DNA of 36,309 nt, from positions 1 to 36,309 of the forward strand of contig AJWJ01000223.1 in assembly GCA_000277445.1 (NCBI GenBank). Reading direction: 5' to 3'. A program made the position numbers and the translations under genes. This stretch comes from Polysphondylium violaceum (lineage: Eukaryota > Evosea > Eumycetozoa > Dictyosteliales > Dictyosteliaceae). Under the pieces are notes generated by a model. That model searched no databases. It saw nothing but the letters and a program-made list of their open reading frames with translations, and had not been told where the DNA came from. Numbering within the stretch: position 1 is the first letter of the stretch; every line of letters begins with the position of its first letter. Below are positions 19,938-29,838 of the stretch, piece by piece.

Positions 19938-21608
19938 TTAATAAATGATGGAATGAATGGTTTTGATAACTCTACCCTTTCTCGATTGTGTTTTGATTGG
20001 AGTTGGCTCTGATTCAACTTCTAGCTTTTGTTTTTTGACTCTTTTGGGTGCTTTGCTTGTTTTCTTTTCGACAGTTTCTGCTTTGCTTGTTTTCTTTCCA
20101 GCAGCTTTTGATTTTGTTGATGATGACGATATTTTTGATGATGATGATGATTTTCTCTTTTTGTTTGTCTTTTTAACTGGTTTAGTAAATTCTTCCTCTA
20201 TCTCTTCATCTTCTTCTTCTTGCTCTTCCTCCTGTTCGTTTTCAGAATCTTGATTATCATCATCGTCATCGTCATCATCATCATCTTCTTCAGAATCAGC
20301 TAAATTACCAAAAGTATTTAATGATTTATGATAAGAATCTCTAATCTGTTTCGCTACTTGATCTTGAGACAACCAAAACTTTTCCTTTATGGATTTACTT
20401 GCAAACGATACAAGATAATATACATTTTTGTGTGTATTTGATTTATGGTCATGTATTTTTTTAACAGAGGGCAAGGGATTGGGTAATTCATTTTTGTTTT
20501 TAATACTATTTAAATCAAAAAATGTAGACTGTGTGATTCTAAATGGTGATGTATAAGATATTGATGATGTGGTGGTGGTGGTGGTGGTTGTAGTTGGTGT
20601 AGTTGATGACTTAAATGTTTTTGAAAAATTGGTTCTTATCGTTGGTTTCTTTGTTTGTTTTTGTTGTGTTGATTGTTGAGTAGATGTTGATAGAGGTGGT
20701 GATGGTGTTGTTTCCTTATCTTTTTCTTTCACTTCTCTCTCTTTTTCTTCCTTTTGGTTTCGTTCTAGTTTTTCTAAATCTAAATCCAAGTCATCCTTTA
20801 CTTCTGTTGTTGTTGTTGTTGTTGTTCCTGTTGTTTCTGCTGTTGTTGTTTCTGTTGTTGTAGTCTCTGTTGCTGTTCTTGTTGGCACTTCTAATACTTC
20901 TGTTTCTGTTGTAGTGGTGTTTACTGTTGTTGTATCTGTTGTTGTTTCTGCCGGTACAGCTACTCCTTCAGTTTCTGTTGTTGTATCTACTATTGTTGTT
21001 GTTGTTGTTACCTCTTGATTATCAGTACTTGACTTGAACTCTTCTTGTTGATCCATTGTTTTTGAAATGTCATCGTTGACTAATGATTCTCCCATTAAAC
21101 CCTTTTCCTCTCCTTCTTTTTCCTGTTTGTTTTCTATATTTGAGCATTCAAAAGAACTGGGTAGCTCCATACTAGTATTATTAGGATTTGTAGATTCTAC
21201 AAAACTATCATCCATATTCTGATCTAAAGATTGAATAATAAAATCTTCTTCTTGGAGATGTTCTGCATGTTCTTGATGCTCTTGATTTTCTACATGTTCA
21301 TGATGTTCATGAGTCTCTACATGTTCTTGATGCTCTACATGATGTTGTTGTTGTTCACCAAGAGTGTTATTACTAGTAGAGTCATTAACTTTACCATCCA
21401 AACTATCTTGAAAAGATTCATGACTACTTTTATCTTGATCAGCAATCTGTTGTTGTTGATCTTGTTTATCAGTTTCGATCGACGAGTGGACTATACTACT
21501 ATTACTATAACTAAACTCTTCTATTAAAGTTTTATCATCCTTTTCCTCTAGTAGTGGTGGTGGTTGTAGAAATGAATCACCTAGACTATCTTGCATAATA
21601 GCGTCCAT
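19938..21608 (-). CDS. Low-complexity acidic/basic protein, probably nuclear
   Basis: The single exon encodes 556 residues starting MDAIMQDSLGDSFLQPPP. By region: an acidic, Gln-rich part; a His/Glu repeat of HEH/HVE/QEH type (about residues 87-120); a long Thr-rich tract (about 200-270); a basic-acidic KEEKEREVKEKDK segment; a Thr run; a non-repetitive stretch (about 365-435) with VYYLVSFASKSIKEKFWLS; a run of aspartates; and a Lys/Ser-rich tail with KKTNKKRK and KRVKKQK, which look like nuclear localisation signals. The YYLVSF...FWLS...I..SY stretch faintly recalls a chromo-type fold, but I would not assign it. Conservation is likely limited to the 365-435 region. The function is not recognised. 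Confidence 0.75.
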   Translation of the reverse strand: MDAIMQDSLGDSFLQPPPLLEEKDDKTLIEEFSYSNSSIVHSSIETDKQDQQQQIADQDKSSHESFQDSLDGKVNDSTSNNTLGEQQQHHVEHQEHVETHEHHEHVENQEHQEHAEHLQEEDFIIQSLDQNMDDSFVESTNPNNTSMELPSSFECSNIENKQEKEGEEKGLMGESLVNDDISKTMDQQEEFKSSTDNQEVTTTTTIVDTTTETEGVAVPAETTTDTTTVNTTTTETEVLEVPTRTATETTTTETTTAETTGTTTTTTTEVKDDLDLDLEKLERNQKEEKEREVKEKDKETTPSPPLSTSTQQSTQQKQTKKPTIRTNFSKTFKSSTTPTTTTTTTTTSSISYTSPFRITQSTFFDLNSIKNKNELPNPLPSVKKIHDHKSNTHKNVYYLVSFASKSIKEKFWLSQDQVAKQIRDSYHKSLNTFGNLADSEEDDDDDDDDDDNQDSENEQEEEQEEEDEEIEEEFTKPVKKTNKKRKSSSSSKISSSSTKSKAAGKKTSKAETVEKKTSKAPKRVKKQKLEVESEPTPIKTQSRKGRVIKTIHSIIY

Positions 21609-21663
21609 ATCTATCTAAATTAATTTAATATCTCTATCGCAAACCTTAATACTTGTGGTGATA

Positions 21664-21703
21664 GAAAAAAAAAAAAAAAAAGGAGGGAAAAAAAAAAAAA
21701 AAA
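21664..21703. repeat. Oligo(A) tracts upstream of the low-complexity gene
   Basis: Two A runs of about 17-18 bases separated by a GGAGGG patch lie just upstream of the minus-strand start at 21608. Read on the coding strand they are oligo(T), a usual component of dictyostelid promoters next to the TATA box. Confidence 0.5.
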
Positions 21704-21823
21704 ATGAAAATTCAAATTTTGAAAAAGCGGCGGGAAAAATAATAATGAATTCTGGTAATTATGTTAATAAATAATGAAATTAAAACTTGGGTTTATTAAG
21801 TATGTTACTATAGTATAAATAAA

Positions 21824-24800
21824 TTAACAGGAGGATTTAATAATATTTCTTGGTGAATATCTACCGGCGCAATGATCGTCGTAGAGGGCTATCCATTTTC
21901 CAATTTTTTTTACTTTTTGAGCTAAAACCAAGACAGAGGCGATATCTTGACATTTTTGAATTTGATCTTGAATGATATTGATTTTCTCTGTCAATTGTTT
22001 CATGTGTTGTTGTTTTTGTTTACTTTGTAATTGTAATGATACATGAATGGGTGAAGATGAAGAGGCTTTGTTGGCAGTGAGAGGCACGTTGACTCCGGCA
22101 AGAGATGGATTTTCGTCAATGGCCAATTCTTGGAGGATGTTGGACAAGAGATTTTCTTCGCTGGCCGAAGAGGGTAGTTGGCTTTTACTCGAGAGTGAGG
22201 CGTTGAAATACTCAATGGTAGAGTTTAGTGTGGTTTTGGTGTTGGGCAAGGAATCGTGAGTGATTTTAAGTTGGTCAATTTGGGTCAAAAGGTCGTTGGA
22301 AATGTCAGACAAGAGTTGGTTAATGTCGTTGGATTGGCCAAAAGAAGAGATCTCCATGAAATCCAAAAACTTGTTCATCTCCTTTTCAATGGTGAGCGAG
22401 AGGCTATAGAGTTCTTGAAGAGGTTGTGAAAAGAGTTGTTGCGACTCTGGCGAGAGACAATAGTTTTGCATGTTGCTAAATAGTTGGTGATGGGGTTTAA
22501 GCATCATGGCTGGTTTCTCAAATGAAGAGTTGGAGTTGTTGTTAGTCATAAGACTGGATTTCTGCCACTCGTTAAAAGAGAGTTGCTTGGCTGTGGTTTT
22601 GAGGATTTCGAGCACGGCCAAAACAAAATTGTGATCAAGACACTCGGAAACAGTCTTTACTACGTCGTTGAGAGTGGTGAGGATTTGTTTGTTTGAATTG
22701 AGGGCCGACTGTTTGAGCGAGTTGATCAATGTCGATGTAGAGGAATCCTTACTACGATTGTTTCCAGAAGCCAAACGGTTACCATGGGTGAGTGAACGTG
22801 ATTTTCTTCGAAGCATCTTTTCTTTTTCTTGAAGTTTCTTTTCAGTTTCTTTTTCAGCCTGTTGCTTTTCTTCGAGGTCATTGATAAATTTGGTTTTATA
22901 GGTGATGGGATTCCAACTTTCGCCACGATACAAACAGATAAACGAGGGTTTTTCCAAGAGTTCCAACAGCTCTGTACGCTTGCCAGAGGTGAGGAATTGA
23001 AAGACCCATTTCAACATTTCCGAACGACTCTTTCCAAAGTCTGTACCATAGTGAGAAAATACTTTGGGCAAAGAGATTTCTTTCTTTTTGATACAAATTT
23101 CAATTTTTGATGAACAAAATTCCTCGCCACACTTGTGGAGATCCTCGACCAATGTCTCGGGATTAAATATTCTTAGACATGGAATGGTGATATTGACGGC
23201 AAACAAAGCAAAATGAATTCTTGGATCGATGGTTGGCAAAACGTATGCCCTTCTTTTATCGCCACCACGAATTTGACGTGTTCTACTGAGCGAATTCTTT
23301 GGATTGGCTCTCAATATACCGTGTTGGATATCACCAAGTGAGTAAAGCTCACCGGCAACATTATATTTGTGGACTCCATACATTTTTCTACGAATTTCAG
23401 AGTTTGGTGGACCCAATAAAAAGTGAAGATGGATTACGAGGATATTGAAAATGTTGATAAACACGGCAGTGATGTAATCGGTAGAGGTGCTTTCAAAATA
23501 ACTAGTTTGTAACTCATGTATTTGGTGAGAAAATGTAGCAAACTCGGGTGTTTGTTGGACGACTGACCAGCTGAGGGGTTGGCCACTGATCTTTAATGAT
23601 TGGGTATCAGATAACTTGTTATTTTTACACAAAATCGTCAAATTTCTCAAAAGACCTGTAGCAACGATATGGATGGGTCTGGGTGACCCATCTTCCCAAT
23701 TAAAATCTAGATTGATAACTTTCTGAGAATTTATTTAAAGAACAATAGAGATTAATATCGAGATGAATAGGATTAATAGACATGATATAATGATGATGGT
23801 ATTATGACTTACAATCTCTTCATCTTGTGATTTTGGGAAACTAGAGATTACATTGAGTGTTGGAGTAATAACAGTTTGCTTGGCCTTGCTTAGATTCTTT
23901 GAAATTGTTGATGACCACTTGGGCTCCTTGTTGTCCGAGTTTGAACGAGGCTTTTTGAGTGGAGTATCATTGCCACGAAGTGTTGATGATCCTGCTGAAT
24001 TGGATCTACCCTTGATAATGGCAGACAAAGAGGATGTGGATGAGATCACGGCCTTTTTAGATGCTTCAACTGCTTCCATCACTTTTTCTTGTTTGGGTCT
24101 TTCGTTGGGTTGAAGACTGGTGTTGGCCTCCAGGGCCTTGAATATCTTTTCCTGATTCTTTTCCAAAAAAGTTTGAAGATACACGATACCGTCATAAAGG
24201 CTCTCTTCATTTACATTCATGCCGTCAATGGTCTGGTCCTCGCCAGGTCTGGTGGCCAATTTAATAAAATAGTCTTCGAGAGCGGGTGTGTTGCTGTGGA
24301 TAAAGTCGTTGACGCTCTCCATGTAGGGCTGATTAAACAAGACCTGATTAGAGAGATTTTGAAGACACTTGGCCACCAACACCAAGGCACGACGCTCGGT
24401 GATTCCCACTCTGCCCGGACTAATGATTCCGTGATTCTCTGGCGAGACACAGGCGGGACAGAATAGACGCAAAAAGATAAAGCCTCCAACGGCGCTCTTC
24501 CAGTGGGTGGGGAACTTGCGACTCACGATCTTTTTAAAGTAGTAGCAGATCTCAATCACCGACTTGGGACATGCCTCGATCGATTGCACGATACGATCGA
24601 AAAACTTTTGCGAAACGATACGAAGGTTCTTGAGATTGAGCTCGGCGTCTTCGCCTGGAGGCAACTTGACAGGATCCACTTCGAGTGACAATGGCGAGTT
24701 GCAGAGATCGACAACCAACGGGGTGAGGATCTGCTGGAGATAGTGTTGGGCAGTCTTGTAGCCATAGGCAACGACCATCTTCATGGCGACACTGTTGCTT

Positions 24801-26203
24801 CTAAACAATGTGCCTGGATCGTGACACAGCGACACCTCTTTCTTGATAAACGATTTCAACAGATGCAATAGCTTGTGATGGGAATGGAACACGTCCACAA
24901 GGGATTTACCCAATTGTTGGGCACCTGTGATATCGACAGAATCACACATTGCATGTACCATTGCCAACTTGTTCTTTTGCGACACAATCAACTCTAAGAG
25001 ATCCTTGTGATAGGATTTAATCTTTGTGAGATTGTGGACATTAGAGTGTTCGTAGGATATATGCAATTGAATCTCTGATTCATCAGAAGACAATGTGCCG
25101 TCAGACTCACTGCCAATGGTGTATTGTGTGTGTAGACCAGCCAATGAAGTATAAGATGTTGAATTGACCATGCCTCCATGTATACTTGTACTTGTCGGCA
25201 ATCCATTGCCATTACTGTTGCTGTTACCGCTGCTGGATGGCACTATTGCCAACTTGTACCATTTTAAACTGCTTTCAATCTTGATTTGCTCTTCGTCGCC
25301 ATGAACAGCGGTAGCGAGTGTAGGTGAAGAGGTTGAGGCAGACGATGATATGGGTACGGGATTGTTTTGGTATCTGTTGCCATTGTTGTAACTAATGAAT
25401 GAAGGTGACCCTGACAAAGCCATTTCAGAGGGCGATGATGGAGCAGACAGACTGTATGGAGGTGGATTAGAGATTGGGTAGAGATGGGGTGATCCCGAAA
25501 GACTTGGTGATCCACCTCCCACCGATGATAGTGCTGGTGATGGTGTTGCACTATTGTTGTTATTGTTATTATTATTGATCAACATGGGTGACGATGTACT
25601 CGATGTTCTTCCATGTACTACTGGTGAGGGTGGTGCTGAACTCATGACAGACTCTGTCTCACTATTGAGTGATCTAGGTGATATCTGTGGACTACCTCCA
25701 CTGCCATCATTACTCTTTACTAAAGGAGATATTGGCAATGCCTGTACCAACGATCCCAACGACGACGACGATGTATTGGCGCCTGCTGGTGCCAATGAAT
25801 TATATGATGATCTTCTAGGTAATGATGGTAAACTACTATACTGTAATGATACATTTACTTTTGCCAAAGGTGTATTGATATTATTATTATTATTTGCAGT
25901 TGCTACCGATCCCTCTTGTTGTTGTTGTTGTTGTTGCTGTGTATCTTTACTATTTGTCTTTTTTCTAAAGGTCAATTGAAACTTTGCTTGTGGTTGAGGT
26001 AAATGAAATACATAGGTGTTTTTTTGAATGCCTCCATTTGACTTTGGTCTTCTAAAGACGACATCAAATGGCTGATATTCTGTCGAACCGCCTTCAAGCA
26101 CCAAATCACACACCAAACCTCCATCAATACCATTCAAGACCTTGCTATTCTTTACATTTACAACCTTTATAAATAAGAGCTGTGGATATTGACTGAGTTC
26201 CAT
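21824..26203 (-). CDS. RasGAP-DUF547 protein (two exons)
   Basis: Exon 1 is 26203-23813 and exon 2 is 23722-21824. The intron is 23812-23723 (90 bases, donor GTAAGT, acceptor TCAG, phase 0), giving 1429 residues. Residues 1-80 look C2-like (LLFIKVVNVKN). Then comes a long Ser/Pro/Asn/Gln linker (about 85-340). The RasGAP domain (about 395-720) has the arginine finger in GTLFRSNSVAMK (R468) and the second signature GGFIFLRLFCPACVSP (R579), so it should speed GTP hydrolysis by Ras. After the intron, about 855-1000, is a DUF547 domain: FINIFNILVIH, YNVAGELYSLGDIQHGILR and DPRIHFAL. A charged coiled-coil-like KEKMLRRK segment and a long helical tail follow. The two large open frames are one gene, because the splice keeps frame exactly. 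It probably tunes Ras at the membrane in chemotaxis or feeding; that is inferred. Confidence 0.92.
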
Positions 26204-27467
26204 CTTTTATAAATGATGGAGATATGTATAATCAATAATGTGTGATTATGAGATATGTTGTGTTGTGTTGTATTGATAAAAAGAATATATATTGATATAT
26301 AATTATACAAAACAGATATCTGTTATTATTAGTATTACTATTATTAAAAGTGTGTGGTGTGGTGTGTGTGGTGTGTATATCTATATATCTGTTAATTTAG
26401 CTATTGGTGTTGTGATATGTACAAAAAAAAACCCAAAAAAAAGATTGGATTTAGGAGTGAGTGGTGAAAGGGGGTTGATTGAATCTTAAAGAAATGTGTG
26501 TATTGAGTGCAACTGTTTTTAGTGTGTGAAAAAAAAAAAGTTAGAAAAAAAACTTGTGGTCTAAATATCCTAAAATACCAACATGCAACGGATATATGAT
26601 GATGGTGTGTGTTGATTTGTTTGTTGTGTTTGAAAGAGTATCACTAAAAGCTATCTTTCTCTATTCTATGGCTGCCTCTAAACAAAAATAATATTATTTT
26701 TTTATAAATTTTTTTTATAAAAAAAATGGGCCACTTGATTTCATTCAAAAAAAATCTACTTTGATTGATGATATTTTTATTTTTTCTGTTACCAAAAAAC
26801 TCCACCTCCCTAGTCTATTTCTGTTCCCTTTTCTCCCTAATATACACAATTTTATATTACACAAATACAAATAAGATAGTTAAAAAAAAAGAAAAAGAAG
26901 GGAAACAGAGTTCTGAAAATAAAAAAAAAATTAGAAAAAAAAAAAAAAAACAACTCAGTGGCCCTCAAAGGACCGAAAAGACAGTAACAGTAACGCGAAT
27001 TTTTATTTTATTTTTTTATTATAATTAGTTAATTAGCAAGACAATCAGGCATTCTTCTATTTTAATCATCCCAACAATCGCTATGTATACATTGCCGATA
27101 GAAATAAATAGTATAATGCATTGTGGCATAACAATGACAGAGGTATTTTATTTTATTAAACTCTGTCATTACTATTACTCTTCCAATGGCACTATAAAGC
27201 TCCGTCGAATCCGCTCCAGTTTGAACATTAAGGTGAATTCATAAGAGATATAGTATAAGGGAAATTAAAATCTATCTCCTTCATTAAGATATTCAGCTAT
27301 TATCAATAACAGATAATATACATATAAAAAAAAAGAGTCACAGAGTTTCAGAAAAAGTAGTAGTATTTGTTTTTGGGGTTTATTTGTTTACAATTATTGA
27401 ATCTTGTTTCATTTAAATATATATATATAACACATCTTTTAATAGAGTTTAATATTTATATTTATAT
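26204..27467. other. Long intergenic spacer with homopolymers and a hairpin
   Basis: The spacer lies between the RasGAP gene start and the 3' end of the proteasome gene. The right-to-left promoter side (26204-26550) is TG-rich with oligo(A) runs. Further on are A tracts near 26880-26950 and a less AT-rich patch at 26950-27260 that includes the inverted repeat AATGACAGAG (27133-27142) / CTCTGTCATT (27161-27170) and the segment CTCCGTCGAATCCGCTCC (from about 27200). I see no coding gene; an RNA gene in the patch is possible but unidentified. Confidence 0.5.
27133..27170. repeat. Perfect 10-bp inverted repeat, 18-base spacer
   Basis: AATGACAGAG at 27133-27142 and CTCTGTCATT at 27161-27170 are exact reverse complements around an AT-only-like spacer. 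It is located about 300 bases beyond the stop of the proteasome gene, so it lies outside a typical 3' UTR. Confidence 0.5.
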
Positions 27468-28491
27468 TTATATTTGCATTTCAACTGGTTCTTCATTTTC
27501 AAGTAAATTGAGCTATTTAATAAATATGTTTGTGTTAATAACAAGTAATAGTCATGAGATGAGATAATAATAATCATAATAATAATAATAATAAACACAT
27601 ACATATGGTTGAGCATTTTCTTCTTCAATAATCTTAAATGGTTGATTTTCACCTACAATACCAATGGCAACATTTTTAGAATTTAAACCGGTATCAGAGT
27701 TTGGAATAGTTTCTCTGAGAGCACGTAAACCATGTACAATCAATTGTTCCAAACTGCAGTCTTCAAATTGTTCAAAATATTTTTCAAGATAAGTCTTTGC
27801 TGATTGTGATCTAGATCCAATTGAAATGGATTTATAGTTGTAAAAATTACCAGATGGACAAGTTTGATAAATATGTGCTCCTAATTGCTAAAGATTTCAG
27901 GTATTATTAATATATGATAAAGTAATAATAAATTGTGTAAAGAGAATACAAACATCATAACCAGCGACCAATAAACCAACACCATAAGGTCTACCACCAT
28001 AGCCTTGAGTGTGTAATTGATGTTCTAAGTGATGATAATAATGACGATGATGATTATTTAATAATATTAATATTATGATTATTTATATACATAAAACACA
28101 TGTATTTGTGTATACATGTGTTAACAACAACAACAACAAGATACATACTATCAGCAACTTTAGTAACCAAACGTTCAATTCTAATCTTTGATTCATAAAC
28201 ATAATCATAATTTGAACATTCATTTCTCATATAATTGCACAACATTCTAGCGTCGGCAGTTAAACCAGAGATTGCAATACCGACATGATCATCAACTTGA
28301 AATACTTTCTTTTGATATGAACCTAAATCTGAACTAGATCTCTTTAAACTAACAAGAATGGCAAACTTTTTGGATTTTAAAGCAACTGCAGCACCACCTT
28401 GTTTAACTGCTTCCATTGCATATTCAATTTGATGAATTCTACCAGAAGGACTGAATGTAGTGATATCAGAGTCATAATGATTACGATACAT
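27468..28491 (-). CDS. psmA1: 20S proteasome subunit alpha-6 (PSMA1 type), four exons
   Basis: This is an outer-ring alpha subunit of the 20S core particle; it is structural and non-catalytic. The exons are 28491-28149, 28024-27954, 27887-27603 and 27512-27468, giving 247 residues. Introns are 124, 66 and 90 bases (donors GTATGT, GTTTGT, GTATGT). The N-terminus has the proteasome A signature SPSGRIHQIEYAMEAVKQGGAA, followed by LTADARMLCNYMRNEC, which fits PSMA1 best. The second exon gives HQLHTQGYGGRPYGVGLLVAGYD, the third QLGAHIYQTCPSG and SIGSRSQSAKTYLEKYFE, and the last LNLLENEEPVEMQI. Joins are supported by frame, by sites and by the family alignment. The gene is on the same strand as the MIX23 gene upstream. 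Confidence 0.95.
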
Positions 28492-28821
28492 GTTGTATAG
28501 TTATATGTAATATTTATATATATAAATTAATGAAAAAATAAATAAAAAAAAAAAGAAATATATTAAAATGAAAAAAAAAATGATCACACAATTTTGATGT
28601 TACAAAAAAAAAAATTAAAAAAAAAATAAATAAAAAAATTTTTTTTAAAAAAAAAAGAAAATGAAGATTATGATCAGAGAGGGTGGGTGTAGATATATCA
28701 TAGAGTATTGGCATATTTATGTATACTACTAAATAAGGAGGGGGCTTCTTTTTCCGTGTCAGAGTGTTGGGATTTATATTATATTTACGAGTTTATTTAT
28801 ATGATCTGCTATGATAGGATA
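28492..28821. other. Intergenic with A/T homopolymers (proteasome gene promoter side)
   Basis: Long A runs at 28541-28650 read as oligo(T) on the coding strand of the proteasome gene. It also contains GGGTGGGTG near 28681. No gene is present. Confidence 0.55.
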
Positions 28822-29302
28822 CTATCCACACATTTTTTGAAATATCTTTAAATTGTAATCGACTAGAATGTCTTCAACGTTTTTCTCCATATTTAAAAAG
28901 TTTAGTTTTTGTTTTTCACTCCTTATCAAAGAGTCGTTGTTTGATTCCTTTGCTTTCTGTAATGATAACTCTGTTTCTTGTATACAATTTGTAATGACTT
29001 GTTTTCTCAATATTGATCTCGTCTCTATATCTTGCCATACTTTACGACATTCTGAATCGATATCTCTAATTTTATTCATTTCTATATTGGCTATATAAAG
29101 TAGTAATAATAATGTGCACACCAGATATTAGTATACATTCATGACAATCATCTTTGATTAAACACGTACTGTTTTCTTTTCTTGCAGAAACAAGAAAATC
29201 TTTAAGTTCTACATAATTGCACGTTTTCGGTACTCTCAATGAAGATATATTATTGCTAGTATTACTACTACTACTACTATTATTATGATCTGCTGATTCC
29301 AT
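28822..29302 (-). CDS. MIX23 (CCDC58) family mitochondrial intermembrane-space protein
   Basis: Exon 1 is 29302-29137, the intron 29136-29091 (46 bases, GTATAC...TATAG, phase 1) and exon 2 29090-28822, giving 144 residues. The sequence follows human CCDC58/MIX23: CNYVELKDF at the start, CRKVWQDIETRSILRKQVITNC in the middle with the same 20-residue cysteine spacing, and VEDILVDYNLKIFQKMC at the end. All four conserved cysteines are present, as expected for import by the Mia40 disulfide relay. MIX23 is reported to aid protein import into the matrix. The second half is charged and helical. The exact donor is uncertain: an alternative four codons further on would give a 31-base intron, which is unlikely. 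The first 28 residues (Asn/Ser-rich) are an extra leader. Confidence 0.85.
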
Positions 29303-29838
29303 TTTCTGATACAAACTATCTAACAACACAAAACAAGAAATGTTCATTTTTTATTTTTTTCATTTTTTTCATTTTTTTACCAATTTTTTCTCCAAGTTTT
29401 GATTTGTTGTATTGTTTCAAGGAATCTGAGTGAGACCTTTCAGAATGTAATAATTGTTTATTTATGTTGAATATAAATATATAACATATGTATATTATCC
29501 TTAAAATGATATCTAGTATTATTTGACTATTTATTGATTTGAAATATCTTGATATTCTACTTGTATTCAAGTGCAATATCAACTCCCACACCACCCAAAA
29601 CAAGGGATCTAGGTTATCAATAAAAAGAAAAAATGCGGTTCTGCACATGTTTTGTAAAACAAAGGAGTATTTAAGGTTAATTTAAAAAAAAAAAAAATCA
29701 ATTGTTCAAATTTTTTTATTTTCATTTTTGTGAATTTCACACATTTACAAAAATATCAATCCCTAGATGATTTGGTATCATATACATAACTATATACATA
29801 CAGATAGACAGAGATAGATAATATAAACACACACCATA
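29303..29838. other. Divergent intergenic region (MIX23 leftward, pseudouridine enzyme rightward)
   Basis: On the minus strand, donor ATTG|GTAAAA near 29382 and acceptor GTTAG at about 29324 would join an upstream segment encoding SLKQYNKSKLGEKI in frame to the MIX23 start exon, so there may be a 5' UTR intron or an extra N-terminal exon. No convincing upstream ATG exon is found. The rest is AT-rich, with oligo(A) at 29680 and the plus-strand leader before 29839. Confidence 0.4.
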
